The notes below the pieces were generated by a model. It did not search any database and had not been told where the DNA came from. It saw nothing but the letters and a program-made list of their open reading frames with translations. From positions 1-64,000 of the forward strand of contig JBJXHM010000017.1 in the NCBI GenBank assembly GCA_046233115.1: a DNA stretch of 64,000 nucleotides. Reading direction: 5' to 3'. Origin of the DNA: JACOMY01 sp046233115. GTDB taxonomy: Bacteria > Pseudomonadota > Alphaproteobacteria > Kiloniellales > JACOMY01. The position numbers were made by a program, and so were the translations under genes. Position 1 is the stretch's first letter. The number at the start of each line of letters is the position of its first letter. This document shows, one piece after another, positions 25,517 to 34,721 of this stretch.

Positions 25517-26284
25517 ATGCAGTTTGATTTCATGGACAAGCGCATCCTGGTCACGGGAAGTGCGCGCGGCATCGGCCGCGCCACCGCAGCCGCCTTCCTG
25601 GAGGCCGGGGCGCAGGTCGCCGTCAACGGCCGCACGGCCGCCTCGACCGCGTCCGGCATTGCCGCGCTCGGGGACCGGGAGGGTCTGGTCGCGGCGCCGG
25701 GCGATGTCGCGACCGCCGCAGGCTGCAAGGCGATCGTCGAGGCCGCCGTCGCCGGCCTCGGCGGGCTCGACGTCCTGGTGAACTGCGCCGGTATCGGCAA
25801 GACCGGCCCGATCGAGGCGATCGACGAGGCCTTCTGGGACGAGACCATCGCGGTGAATCTCAAGGGCACCTTCTTCTGCATCCGCTATGGGCTGGCAGCC
25901 CTGCGCGAGAGCAAGGGCAACATCGTCACCATCGGCTCGGATGCCGGCGTGATGGGCGAAGCCGCGAGCGGAGCGGTCTACTGCGCCTCGAAGGGAGGCG
26001 TCGTGAACATGACCCGCGCCATGGCGATGGAGCTTGCACCCGACATCCGGGTCAACTGCGTCTGCCCGGGCTACGTCGATACCGACATGGTCCGCCGCGA
26101 CGGCATCGAGCAGGCCGACGACCCTGCCGCAGCCGAGCAGGGACTCATCGACTACGCGCCCCTGAAGCGCATCGGCACGCCGCAGGAGATTGCTACCGCC
26201 ATTCTCTACCTGGCGTCGGACGACGCGCGCTTCGTGACCGGCAGCATCTTTCAGATCGACGGCGGTTCGACCGCGGGGCGCTGA
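25517..26284 (+). CDS. SDR-family NAD(P)-dependent oxidoreductase
   Basis: 255 residues with the classical short-chain dehydrogenase layout: cofactor motif TGSARGIG (13-20), NCAG (89-92, usually NNAG), catalytic Ser141, Tyr155 and Lys159 (YCASK), and a C-terminal FVTGSIFQIDGG. It likely oxidises an alcohol or reduces a ketone. First host gene beyond the prophage. Substrate cannot be told; 3-oxoacyl reductase and sugar/sorbitol dehydrogenase-like members are closest in pattern. Confidence 0.85.
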   Translation: MQFDFMDKRILVTGSARGIGRATAAAFLEAGAQVAVNGRTAASTASGIAALGDREGLVAAPGDVATAAGCKAIVEAAVAGLGGLDVLVNCAGIGKTGPIEAIDEAFWDETIAVNLKGTFFCIRYGLAALRESKGNIVTIGSDAGVMGEAASGAVYCASKGGVVNMTRAMAMELAPDIRVNCVCPGYVDTDMVRRDGIEQADDPAAAEQGLIDYAPLKRIGTPQEIATAILYLASDDARFVTGSIFQIDGGSTAGR

Positions 26285-26826
26285 TCGCGCCGACCGCCGA
26301 ACCTGGATCCACCAATCCTGCCTCTGCCGGCCAAAGGTAAGACCCACCCCTTCCGAAGCGATTTTGGAACGGAGCCAAGCGCTACACGTAGCGACTGCCA
26401 GAGCGGATCGCGATCTACTCAACGTCAGAAGTCATAGAGCAGGATGGCGTCACATCGTTTCGATCTGACGTCATCCTGCTGGTTGCGCCTGGTGGTAGGG
26501 ACGAGCGGTATCCACAACATCCTGCTTGGCACCAGCGTCAACGCCAGTGTCTACGGGCTCGGTGGCAACGACCGGCTCTTCGGCGGTACTGGGAATGACG
26601 GGGCAATCATCGGCTCTGTCGGTGGCAAGAGACTCTATGGTGACGACACCTTCATTCGTGGCCTCTTCGGCGCCGACAGGCTCTTGGCTGTGAGCTCCGC
26701 CGGCTGGAGCCGGTAGGTTTCCGGCGCCCCGCTTTTCTGTTGACACTGTCCACTATTGACAGGTTCCATAGTGTTCTCTCGTGCCCTAATCCTACCGGGG
26801 TAGTGAACGCGCGGAGGTGCCGGTCG
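26285..26826. other. Intergenic stretch with RTX remnant and inverted repeats
   Basis: Apart from the short RTX fragment listed separately, this stretch has no gene. Near its end two TTGACA boxes (26740-26745, 26756-26761) lie around overlapping inverted repeats (CTGTC/GACAG and CACTAT/ATAGTG, 26746-26773), a possible operator-promoter region for the downstream FAD oxidase. No matching -10 is obvious. Confidence 0.4.
26444..26716 (+). pseudogene. RTX calcium-binding repeat remnant
   Basis: An open 90-codon stretch encodes degenerate RTX nonapeptides (GGNDRLFGGTGNDGA, then worn repeats) with no export domain. The reading resembles the repeats of the large RTX gene at 36984-39410, so this is probably a decayed fragment or recombination product. 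It could instead be a tiny expressed protein; no ribosome site is evident. Confidence 0.45.
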
Positions 26827-28152
26827 ATGGACGTTCGCAATGCACCGCTGGAAGAGTCGCTGTGGTACGCGACGGCGCAGCCCGCGCCGGAGACCGTACC
26901 GCTGGAAGGGGAGGTTCGCGCCGACGTCTGCATCGTCGGCGGCGGCTACACCGGCCTCTCCTCCGCCCTGCACCTGGCCGAGAAGGGCGTCGAGGTCGCG
27001 CTGCTGGAGGCCCGCGAGGTGGGCAACGGCGGGTCGGGCCGCAACGCCGGCCACTGCACGCCGACCTTCCACTTCTACGAGATTGCCAAGATCCGCGAGC
27101 TGCTGGGCGAGCCCTTCGCCGAGCGGATCATCCGCCGCCAGACCAATGCGGCCAACCTGGTCTTCGACATCATCCGCCGCTACGAGATCGACTGCGAAGG
27201 GGTGCAGAACGGCTACATCCAGCCGGCGCATGCGCCCTCGATGCTGCCCAAGCTGGAAGCCAAGTGCCGCAGCTACCAGCAGGTCGGCAAGGCCGCGCGC
27301 ATGCTGGACCAGGCGGAGACCGAGCGTCTCACCGGCTCGCCGCGCTACTTCGGCGCCTGGTTCCATCCCGAAGGCGGCCACCTCAACCCGCTGGGCTATT
27401 CCCGCGGCCTGGCCAAGGCAGCGATCTCGCAAGGCGCCAAGATCTTCACCCACTCGGAGGTGACCGCGATCAAGCCCTCCGGCAGTGGGCTCTGGCGGGT
27501 CGAGACCGGAAAGGGCGCGGTGCTGGCCGAGAAGGTGATTTGCGGTACCGGCGCCTACACCACCGGCTTCTGGCCCGGCCTCAAGGACAGCTTCTCGATC
27601 CTGACCGTAGCCTGCCTGGCCACCAGCCCGCTCTCCGACAACCTGCGCCGCAGCATTGCGCCGGAGAACCACACCGTGGTCGAAAGCCGCGGCGACCCCG
27701 CCATCTACAAGTACGACAAGGACGGCCGACTGGTGACCTCGGTCTTCGTCGAGGGTAGCCGGCGCGGCAGCGATCCCGCCTTCACCAAGGAGATGGTGGC
27801 CAATCGGCTGAAGTGGATCCTGCCGCAGCTCGACGAGGTGAGTTGGGACTACTACTGGTGGGGCAACCTCGACATGCAGCCCCGCACCATCCCGCGTCTC
27901 TTCGGCCTGGCGCCGGGGATCATCGCCTCGCTCGGCTATTCGGGGCGGGGCGTGCCGACCGGCACCATGATGGGAACGGTACTGGCCGACTGGGCGCTTG
28001 GCACCAAACCCGAGGACCTGGCGCTGCCCATCGAGCCCTTGAAGTCCGCACCGCTCTACATGCGTTTCCTGCCCCGCATCCTGCTCTCCTACTTTCGCTA
28101 TCGCGACCAGCAGGCGGCCCGGCAGGCAGGGCTTCAGCCGCCTTCCTACTGA
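26827..28152 (+). CDS. FAD-dependent oxidoreductase (PuuB/DadA-like amine oxidase)
   Basis: 441 residues from the ATG at 26827, with GGAGG 9 nt upstream (an ATG at 26740 lacks one). N-terminal dinucleotide-binding motif VGGGYTGLS (38-46) and the GSGRNAGH segment typical of gamma-glutamylputrescine oxidase/DAO-type flavoenzymes; C-terminal GYSGRGVPTG FAD contact. It likely oxidises an amine or N-methyl amino acid with release of aldehyde or keto acid. The nearby second FAD oxidase and peptide transporter suggest an amine/amino-acid uptake and breakdown cluster. Confidence 0.8.
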   Translation: MDVRNAPLEESLWYATAQPAPETVPLEGEVRADVCIVGGGYTGLSSALHLAEKGVEVALLEAREVGNGGSGRNAGHCTPTFHFYEIAKIRELLGEPFAERIIRRQTNAANLVFDIIRRYEIDCEGVQNGYIQPAHAPSMLPKLEAKCRSYQQVGKAARMLDQAETERLTGSPRYFGAWFHPEGGHLNPLGYSRGLAKAAISQGAKIFTHSEVTAIKPSGSGLWRVETGKGAVLAEKVICGTGAYTTGFWPGLKDSFSILTVACLATSPLSDNLRRSIAPENHTVVESRGDPAIYKYDKDGRLVTSVFVEGSRRGSDPAFTKEMVANRLKWILPQLDEVSWDYYWWGNLDMQPRTIPRLFGLAPGIIASLGYSGRGVPTGTMMGTVLADWALGTKPEDLALPIEPLKSAPLYMRFLPRILLSYFRYRDQQAARQAGLQPPSY

Positions 28153-28247
28153 TCGCAACCGTGCCATGAGGGACAGTCAGGTGACAGCCGCAGCACCAGC
28201 AACGAGAATGAGAGCACGGAGTCGCGCGGTTCAGGGAGTCTTCAGAC

Positions 28248-28796
28248 GTGACAACCTCAGGCAAGCTCTCGGCCGCAGCGGCGGCCGATCCTTCCCCGGC
28301 GCCGGCCCCGGAGCCGGCATCGCCGCCGCGGCAGGGCAGCGTCGATCTCGATATCCTCAAGACCCTGCTCAGCTACTACATCCGCAGCATCAATCTCTCG
28401 GTCAGCCGCGACCTGGACCGCGCAATGGGCGAGTTGCCGGTGGCGCGCGGGACCGGGAAGATTTCCACCCTGCTGCTGGTCGATGCCAATCCCGGCATCC
28501 GGCCCTCGACCATTGCCGAGGTCATCGGCAAGGACCGCTCGGCCATGGGCCGGCTGCTGGATACCCTGAAAGGCGCTGGCCTGATCATCCAGCGGGTCTC
28601 CGAGCGCGAACGACGCTCGCACGAGCTCTACCTCACCAACAAGGGCCAAGCGCTGGCCGCGCGCGTGCGGCAGATCGCGGCCGAGCAGGACCGGCGCTAC
28701 TTCTCGGTGCTCTCGGACGAGGAGCAGGACCAGCTCAAGGCGCTGCTGAAGCGCCTCTATCGCCATCACATCGGCGGGCCGGTCGACCTGACCTGA
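28248..28796 (+). CDS. MarR-family transcriptional regulator
   Basis: 182 residues from a GTG. An unusual Pro/Ala-rich N-terminal extension (1-30) precedes a winged helix: helix-turn-helix around IAEVIGKDRSAMGRLLDTL and the wing (VSERERRSHELYLTNKG), characteristic of MarR. It lies between the flavin oxidase and an SDR in the same direction and is likely the local regulator, perhaps sensing the pathway substrate. Confidence 0.85.
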   Translation: MTTSGKLSAAAAADPSPAPAPEPASPPRQGSVDLDILKTLLSYYIRSINLSVSRDLDRAMGELPVARGTGKISTLLLVDANPGIRPSTIAEVIGKDRSAMGRLLDTLKGAGLIIQRVSERERRSHELYLTNKGQALAARVRQIAAEQDRRYFSVLSDEEQDQLKALLKRLYRHHIGGPVDLT

Positions 28797-28833
28797 GCGC
28801 CGCAACCGCACATCGCAGGCGTAGGAGGGCCAG

Positions 28834-29538
28834 ATGACCGGCAGCGAGGAAAACCGGGTGGCCCTGATCTCGGGCGCCAATCGCGGGATCGGCGCGGCGA
28901 TCGCCAGCAACCTGGCCGCCAGCGGCTGGCGGTTGAGCCTCGGCCTGCGCAACCCCTCGACCTTGGCCGACCCGCCGAACGGCGCCCTGCTGCAGCCCTT
29001 CGACGCCGCCAGCGGCAAGGACGAGGCGCCCTGGGTCGAGGCCACCCTGGACCGCTTCGGGCGGATCGACGCGGTGATCAACAACGCCGGAATCATGATC
29101 CCGAAGACGGTGGTCGAGATCGACGACGACGCTATCGACGCGCTGTTGCAGGTCAACGTGAAGTCGCCGCTGCGCCTGGTGCGCGCGGCCTATCCGGCCC
29201 TGGCGGCCAGCGGGCGGGGCCGGGTGGTGACCATCGCCTCGCTCTCCGGCAAGCGGGTCAAGACGGCCGCCGCCGGCAGCTATTCCGTCAGCAAGTTCGC
29301 GGCCCTTGCGCTGGCCCACGCCATCCGCCACGCCGGCTGGGAGGACGGGGTGCGCTCGACCGCGATCTGTCCCGGCTTCGTCGCCACCGACATGGCGCAG
29401 GCGCTGACCGAGTTCGATCCCAAGATCATGACCCAGCCGGCCGAGATCGCCCGCATCGTGGCCTTGGTTCTGGACCTGCCCAACACCGCCAGCATCGCCG
29501 AGATCCCGGTCAACTGCCAGGCCGACGGCAACCACTAG
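28834..29538 (+). CDS. SDR-family oxidoreductase
   Basis: 234 residues: cofactor motif SGANRGIG (13-20), NNAG (83-86), catalytic Ser136, Tyr150 and Lys154 (SYSVSK). GTAGGAGGG ribosome site. It lies between MarR and the second FAD oxidase with short gaps, so probably co-transcribed. Substrate unknown; within a catabolic cluster it may reduce or oxidise an intermediate released by the oxidases. Confidence 0.85.
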   Translation: MTGSEENRVALISGANRGIGAAIASNLAASGWRLSLGLRNPSTLADPPNGALLQPFDAASGKDEAPWVEATLDRFGRIDAVINNAGIMIPKTVVEIDDDAIDALLQVNVKSPLRLVRAAYPALAASGRGRVVTIASLSGKRVKTAAAGSYSVSKFAALALAHAIRHAGWEDGVRSTAICPGFVATDMAQALTEFDPKIMTQPAEIARIVALVLDLPNTASIAEIPVNCQADGNH

Positions 29539-29557
29539 AGAGGAGCGCAAGACCAGC

Positions 29558-30886
29558 ATGGGCCCTACGGTCGACCCGGTCAGCAGCGACGAGACCCTGC
29601 CCAAGCAGGCCGAGGTCGTGGTCGTCGGCGGCGGTATCATCGGTAGCTCTGCCGCCTACTGGCTGGCGCGGGCCGGGGTGTCGGTGGTGCTCTGCGAGAA
29701 GGGGACCATCGGGGGCGAGCAGTCCAGCCGGAACTGGGGCTGGTGCCGGCAGACCATGCGCGATCCCAACGAGATTCCGCTCAGCATCGCCGCAATGCGG
29801 CTCTGGCCCGAGCTCAACCGCGAGATCGGCGAGGAGACCGGCTTTCGCCGCACCGGCATCCTCTTCGCCGCCGCCAACGAGACGGAGCTGGCCGAGCTCG
29901 AGGCCTGGCACGGCCATGCCCAACCCTACCAGCTCGATAGCCGCCTGGTCAGCGGCAGCGCGCTCGCCGACCTGTTGCCAGGCATCACCAATCCGATGGC
30001 CGGCGGCGTCTTCACCGCCAGCGACGGCCGCGCCGAGCCGCAGAAGGCGGCACCGGCGATCGCCCGGGCGGCCCAGCGCTCCGGCGCCACGGTGATGACC
30101 GGTTGCGCCGTGCGCGGCGTGGAGCTGGCCGGCGGTCGCATCGCCGGCGTGGTTACCGAGAAGGGCAGCGTCGCCTGCAACAGCGTGCTGCTAGCCGGCG
30201 GCGCCTGGTCCCGGCTGTTCTGCGACGCGCTCGACCTTCGGCTGCCCCAACTCAAGGTCATCGCCTCGGTGATGCGCACCAAGCCGATGGAAGGCCCCTG
30301 CGAGCATCCGGTCTGGACCAAGAACTTCTCCTTCCGCAAGCGGCTCGACGGCGGCTACACCATCGCCACCAGCGGCGTGCACCGCACCGAAATCCGGCCG
30401 GAGAGCTTCCGCTTCCTGGGCGACTTCCTGCCGACCCTAAAGGTGCAGTGGCGCAACACCCAGTTCAGTGTCGGGCGCAGCCTCTTCGAGGATCTGGCGA
30501 CACCCAAGCATCCCGCGCTGGACCGGCCCGGCGCCTACGAGAAGACGCGGATCATCGACCCCGTCCCCAGCGAGGCGACGCACCGGCGCACCCGGCGCGC
30601 GCTCGATCAGGCCTTTCCCGTCTTCCGGCAGGCCGAGATCGCGCAGAGCTGGGCCGGCAGCATCGACGTCACCCCCGACGCCCTGCCGGTGATCTCCCCG
30701 GTCGAGGCGGTGCCCGGCTTCTTCATCGCCACCGGCTTCTCCGGCCACGGCTTCGGCGTGGGGCCGGCAGCGGGCCGGCTCGCCGCCGACCTGGTGACCG
30801 GCGCCAGCCCGCTGGTGGATCCCGCGCCCTTTAGCTTCTCCCGCTTCCTGGCAGGAGAGATGCTGAAGCCCTACAGCGCGCTTTGA
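29558..30886 (+). CDS. FAD-dependent oxidoreductase (DadA-like D-amino-acid dehydrogenase family)
   Basis: 442 residues: FAD motif VVVGGGIIGSSAA (21-33), then CEKG (end of the beta-alpha-beta fold) and EQSSRNWGWCRQ, a signature of DadA/sarcosine-oxidase-like enzymes. The C-terminus has a second FAD contact (GFSGHGFGVGPA). Expected reaction: oxidative deamination of an amino acid or secondary amine, passing electrons to a quinone or oxygen. It sits immediately before the peptide transporter genes. Confidence 0.82.
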   Translation: MGPTVDPVSSDETLPKQAEVVVVGGGIIGSSAAYWLARAGVSVVLCEKGTIGGEQSSRNWGWCRQTMRDPNEIPLSIAAMRLWPELNREIGEETGFRRTGILFAAANETELAELEAWHGHAQPYQLDSRLVSGSALADLLPGITNPMAGGVFTASDGRAEPQKAAPAIARAAQRSGATVMTGCAVRGVELAGGRIAGVVTEKGSVACNSVLLAGGAWSRLFCDALDLRLPQLKVIASVMRTKPMEGPCEHPVWTKNFSFRKRLDGGYTIATSGVHRTEIRPESFRFLGDFLPTLKVQWRNTQFSVGRSLFEDLATPKHPALDRPGAYEKTRIIDPVPSEATHRRTRRALDQAFPVFRQAEIAQSWAGSIDVTPDALPVISPVEAVPGFFIATGFSGHGFGVGPAAGRLAADLVTGASPLVDPAPFSFSRFLAGEMLKPYSAL

Positions 30887-31065
30887 GGCAGGATAGGATC
30901 CATGGACCGCCTGCCCTCATTCCCCCTCGCCCAGACGTTGCGGCGCTGCTGCGACGTTCCTCCACCGCACCTCCGGTGCGCAAACGGCCGAGCCGGCAGT
31001 CCCAGCGATCCGGCAGAGCGATCGGCCGATCAACGAAGTGAAAAGCAACAGGAGGTTTTCAAGCC

Positions 31066-32748
31066 ATGACCCAGGACCGTTCAGTCATCAGGAACCGGGG
31101 ACAAAACCATCCGCTGCGCTCCGGTCACAGCCGCCGTACCTTTCTGAATCTCGCCGTCGTCGGCGGCGCAGCTGCGCTTCTAGCGCCCGGCCTGCTGCGC
31201 GCCCAACCGGCCAAGCCCACCGGCCAGGTGATCGCCGGAATCTCGCAGGAGCCGACCGTATTCAACCCGCTGATGCCGCACATCGAGGTCGACGAGGGCG
31301 TCTACTTCCAGGTCTACAACCCGCTGTGGGGCGTGGCACCGGACGGCAGCTTCACACCGCAACTGGCCGCCGAGGTGCCGACGGTGGAGAACGGCGGCGT
31401 CAGCGAGGACGGCCTCAACTGGCGAATCAAGCTGCGCGACGGCGTGACGTGGCATGACGGCACGCCCTTTACCGCCGAGGACGTCAAGTTCTCGCTGGAG
31501 CTGGCCGTCAACGACAACTTCCGCTCGGCCCGGCGCTCCGGCCATGACCTGGTGGAGAACATCACCGTGGTCAGCCCGACCGAGATCACCTGGACCATGA
31601 AGGAGCCCTATGCGCCCTATATGGCGCTCCTGGGCGGCACCTTCATCGTGCCCAAACACGTGGTCGAGGCCTCGGATGATCCAAACAACTCGGCCCTCAA
31701 CACCCACCCGATCGGCACCGGGCCCTTCAAGTGGGTGTCCCGCACGGCCGGCGACTTCATCCAGCTCGGGGCCAACACCGACTATTTCGGCGAAGGCCCC
31801 TACCTGGAGACCTTGGTCTTCAAGTACATCCCCGACCTCACCGTCCTCTTCACCCAGTTCCAGACCGGCGACATCGACTACATCGGCCTGCAGGGCATTA
31901 CCGCCGACCACTATGCCGAGGCCAAGACCCTGCCCAACCGCGTGGTCGACCCGGTGCCGCAGCCCTTCATCGAGAACATCGCCTTCAACCTGGGCAAGCC
32001 GCAGTTCCAGGACCAGGCGGTGCGCGAGGCGCTCTATCTGGGTATGGACAAGGACGCCATCATCGACGCGATCTACTACGGCCTGCCGACCCCGGCGGAG
32101 AGCTTCATTCCCAAGGGCAACTGGGCCTACAACCCCAACCTGCCCAAGCACGAGTACAATCCCGAGAAGGCGATCGAGATTCTGGAGAAGGCCGGCTGGA
32201 AGGTAGGCTCAGACGGCATCCGCGAGAAGGACGGCGTCAAGCTCTCCTTCCTCAACTCGACCACGGCCGGCAACCACGTGCGTGAGCAGGCCCAACAGCT
32301 CCTGCAGCAGACCTGGAAGCAGCTCGGCGTCGACATGCAAATCCGCAACCTGCCGCCGGCGGTCATGTGGGGTGACTACTGGATGCTGTCGGAATTCGAT
32401 ACCGCTATGGTCGGCATCGCGTTCATGACCGGCCCCGATCCCGACACCACCGACTACTTCGCCACCAAGTCGATCGCGGTCCAAGGCGGTGCCGGACAGA
32501 ACACGGTGCAGTATTCCAACCCCGAGGTCGACACGATCCTCGCCGAGGCCGCCAAGACGGTAAACCGCGACAAGCGGAAAGAGCTCTACTACAAGCAGCA
32601 GGACATCATTCACCACGACCTGCCCTACTTGCCGATCTTCCAGTACGCACTGGTTGAGGGCACCAAGGAGGGCTTGATGGGCTACACCGCCAACATCAAC
32701 GTCCGGATCAACAGCTGGAACGCCAGCACCTGGTACTGGAAGAGCTAG
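31066..32748 (+). CDS. Peptide/opine ABC transporter substrate-binding protein (SBP family 5)
   Basis: 560 residues with a twin-arginine signal (SRRTFLNLAVVGG, residues 27-39), so exported folded by Tat. The mature protein is an OppA/DppA-type family 5 binding protein (GVTWHDGTPFTAEDVKFSLE is its signature, about residues 127-145). It captures a peptide or related amine compound in the periplasm for the permease encoded next. AGGAGG precedes the ATG. Confidence 0.88.
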   Translation: MTQDRSVIRNRGQNHPLRSGHSRRTFLNLAVVGGAAALLAPGLLRAQPAKPTGQVIAGISQEPTVFNPLMPHIEVDEGVYFQVYNPLWGVAPDGSFTPQLAAEVPTVENGGVSEDGLNWRIKLRDGVTWHDGTPFTAEDVKFSLELAVNDNFRSARRSGHDLVENITVVSPTEITWTMKEPYAPYMALLGGTFIVPKHVVEASDDPNNSALNTHPIGTGPFKWVSRTAGDFIQLGANTDYFGEGPYLETLVFKYIPDLTVLFTQFQTGDIDYIGLQGITADHYAEAKTLPNRVVDPVPQPFIENIAFNLGKPQFQDQAVREALYLGMDKDAIIDAIYYGLPTPAESFIPKGNWAYNPNLPKHEYNPEKAIEILEKAGWKVGSDGIREKDGVKLSFLNSTTAGNHVREQAQQLLQQTWKQLGVDMQIRNLPPAVMWGDYWMLSEFDTAMVGIAFMTGPDPDTTDYFATKSIAVQGGAGQNTVQYSNPEVDTILAEAAKTVNRDKRKELYYKQQDIIHHDLPYLPIFQYALVEGTKEGLMGYTANINVRINSWNASTWYWKS

Positions 32749-32787
32749 GCCCCTTGCCGCCGGGCAGGGCCCGATATTAGCCTCGAA

Positions 32788-32813
32788 GGGGGTGCCGACG
32801 CGGCGGCACCCCC
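32788..32813 (+). promoter_or_regulatory. Intercistronic stem-loop between binding protein and permease
   Basis: Ten-bp perfect stem GGGGGTGCCG / CGGCACCCCC with a 6-nt loop, no T tract directly after it (a short T run follows at 32824). Such hairpins protect the 3' end of binding-protein mRNA or attenuate, giving more binding protein than permease. Confidence 0.65.
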
Positions 32814-32856
32814 AGAGAGCGCGTTTTTCCTTTCCGCAGGGAGTCGCCGCCGAACT

Positions 32857-33807
32857 GTGAGCCGCTACCTCCTCTCACGCTTCTTCCAAAGCCTCGTGCT
32901 GCTATGGCTGGTCTCGATGATCGCCTTCGCCGTGCTGCATCTGGCACCGGGAGGGCCGCTGTCGCAGTTCGCCCTCTCCCCCGGCATGACCCAGGAGCAG
33001 ATCGAGCGCATCACCGAGCAGCTCGGCCTGAACCGGCCCTTGCCGATCCAGTACCTCGACTGGCTGGGCCACCTGCTGATCGGCGACTGGGGCGAATCCT
33101 TCCGCGACGGCCGTTCGGTGCTGGTGGTGATCGGCTCGCACCTGGGGGCCACCCTGCAGCTCATGATCAGCTCCACCCTGCTGTCGGTTCTGCTGGGTAC
33201 CTGGGTCGGCGTCCTGGGCGCGATCCGCCGGTATTCTGCCTTCGACTACCTGGCCACGGTGGGCGCCATGGTGGCGCTCTCGATCCCGACCTTCTGGTTC
33301 GGTCTGGTCACCATCTTCATCTTTTCGATCCAGCTGGGCTGGCTGCCGGCAGGCAACATGTTCACCATCGGCGACGGCTCTTTCCTCGACTATCTGCACC
33401 ACCTGATCGCGCCCTGCGTGGTGCTGGGCCTGGTGACCGTGGCGATCTGGAGTCGCTACATGCGCTCCTCGATGCTGGATGTGGTGAACCAGGACTACAT
33501 CCGCACCGCGCGCGCCAAAGGCGTACCGGAACGCTCCGTGCTCTGGCGCCACGCGATCCGCAACGCGCTGCTGCCGATGATCGCGATCGCCGGCCTGCAG
33601 CTACCGACCCTCCTGAGCGGCGCGCTGGTGACCGAGACCGTCTTCACCTGGCCGGGCATGGGGCGGCTGTTCCTCGATTCCCTCAGCTACCGCGACTATC
33701 CGGTGGTGATGGGCATCCTGATCTTCTCGGCGGTGCTGGTGCTGGTCGGCAACCTGCTGGCGGACCTCTTCTACGCCGTCGCCGACCCGCGCATCCGCCT
33801 GGATTGA
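32857..33807 (+). CDS. Dipeptide/oligopeptide ABC transporter permease (DppB-like)
   Basis: 316 residues from a GTG. Six predicted membrane segments and the permease loop with the EAA-type motif (DYIRTARAKGVPERSVLWRHA, around residues 209-229), which docks on the ATPases. N-terminal MSRYLLSRFFQSL is typical of DppB/OppB. Partner of the next permease. Confidence 0.88.
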   Translation: MSRYLLSRFFQSLVLLWLVSMIAFAVLHLAPGGPLSQFALSPGMTQEQIERITEQLGLNRPLPIQYLDWLGHLLIGDWGESFRDGRSVLVVIGSHLGATLQLMISSTLLSVLLGTWVGVLGAIRRYSAFDYLATVGAMVALSIPTFWFGLVTIFIFSIQLGWLPAGNMFTIGDGSFLDYLHHLIAPCVVLGLVTVAIWSRYMRSSMLDVVNQDYIRTARAKGVPERSVLWRHAIRNALLPMIAIAGLQLPTLLSGALVTETVFTWPGMGRLFLDSLSYRDYPVVMGILIFSAVLVLVGNLLADLFYAVADPRIRLD

Positions 33808-33818
33808 GGAGGGGCCAG

Positions 33819-34718
33819 ATGTCGAGCGACCTCGTCGAAGAACCCAAAGGCAACGAGCCGGAACAGACCCTGATGGTCGCCAAGAACCGGGCCATCCACC
33901 GTTTCATGCGACACCGGCTGGCGGCCCTGGGGGCCGTCACCATCCTGATCCTGGTGCTTGCCTGTGCCATCGGCCCCTACATCATCCCCTTCGACCACCT
34001 CTTCATCAACATCCGCGAGCGCTTCTCGGAACCGCTCAGCGGCGCCCATCTCTTCGGCACCGACGAGATGGGGCGCGATCTGCTCTCTCGGTTGATGATG
34101 GCGGGCCGGGTCTCGCTCTCGATCGGCTTCGCGGCGATGATCATCAGTACGGTCATCGGCACCGTGATCGGTGCGGTCGCCGGCTACTACGGCCGCACCG
34201 TGGGGACGGTGCTGATGCGCTTCGTCGACGCCGTGCTCTGCTTCCCCAACATCTTCCTCCTGCTGACCCTTGCCGCCTTCATCCGGCCCAGCGTCTGGGC
34301 GATCACGCTGATCATCGCCGCCACCTCCTGGATGGAGGTCGCGCGCGTGGTGGAAGGCCAGATGCGCTCGCTGCGCGAACGCGACTTCGCGGTGGCGGCC
34401 GAGATGATCGGGGCCTCCAACGCCTACATCATGTTCCGCGAGCTGCTGCCGAACGCGGTCGCGCCGATCGTGGTGGCAGCGACCCTGACGGTGGCTCGCG
34501 CGATCCTTCTGGAATCCTACATCAGCTTCCTCGGCTACGGCATTCAGCCGCCGGAGCCGAGCTGGGGCAACATGCTGAACAACGCCCAGCAGTACCTCAG
34601 CAGCGCGCCTTGGCTGGCGATCTTTCCCGGCCTGATGATCACCCTGGCCGTCACCGGCTTCAATTTCCTCGGCGACGGCCTGCGCGACGCGCTGGACCCG
34701 CGACTGGAGGCCAACTAG
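33819..34718 (+). CDS. Dipeptide/oligopeptide ABC transporter permease (DppC-like)
   Basis: 299 residues from the ATG at 33819 (GAGGAGGGG before it). Hydrophilic N-terminal tail, HLFGTDEMGRDLLSRL (typical of DppC), then five to six membrane segments and the EAA loop (RDFAVAAEMIGASNAYIMFRE). C-terminal LGDGLRDALDPR is the family ending. Confidence 0.88.
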   Translation: MSSDLVEEPKGNEPEQTLMVAKNRAIHRFMRHRLAALGAVTILILVLACAIGPYIIPFDHLFINIRERFSEPLSGAHLFGTDEMGRDLLSRLMMAGRVSLSIGFAAMIISTVIGTVIGAVAGYYGRTVGTVLMRFVDAVLCFPNIFLLLTLAAFIRPSVWAITLIIAATSWMEVARVVEGQMRSLRERDFAVAAEMIGASNAYIMFRELLPNAVAPIVVAATLTVARAILLESYISFLGYGIQPPEPSWGNMLNNAQQYLSSAPWLAIFPGLMITLAVTGFNFLGDGLRDALDPRLEAN

Positions 34719-34721
34719 GCG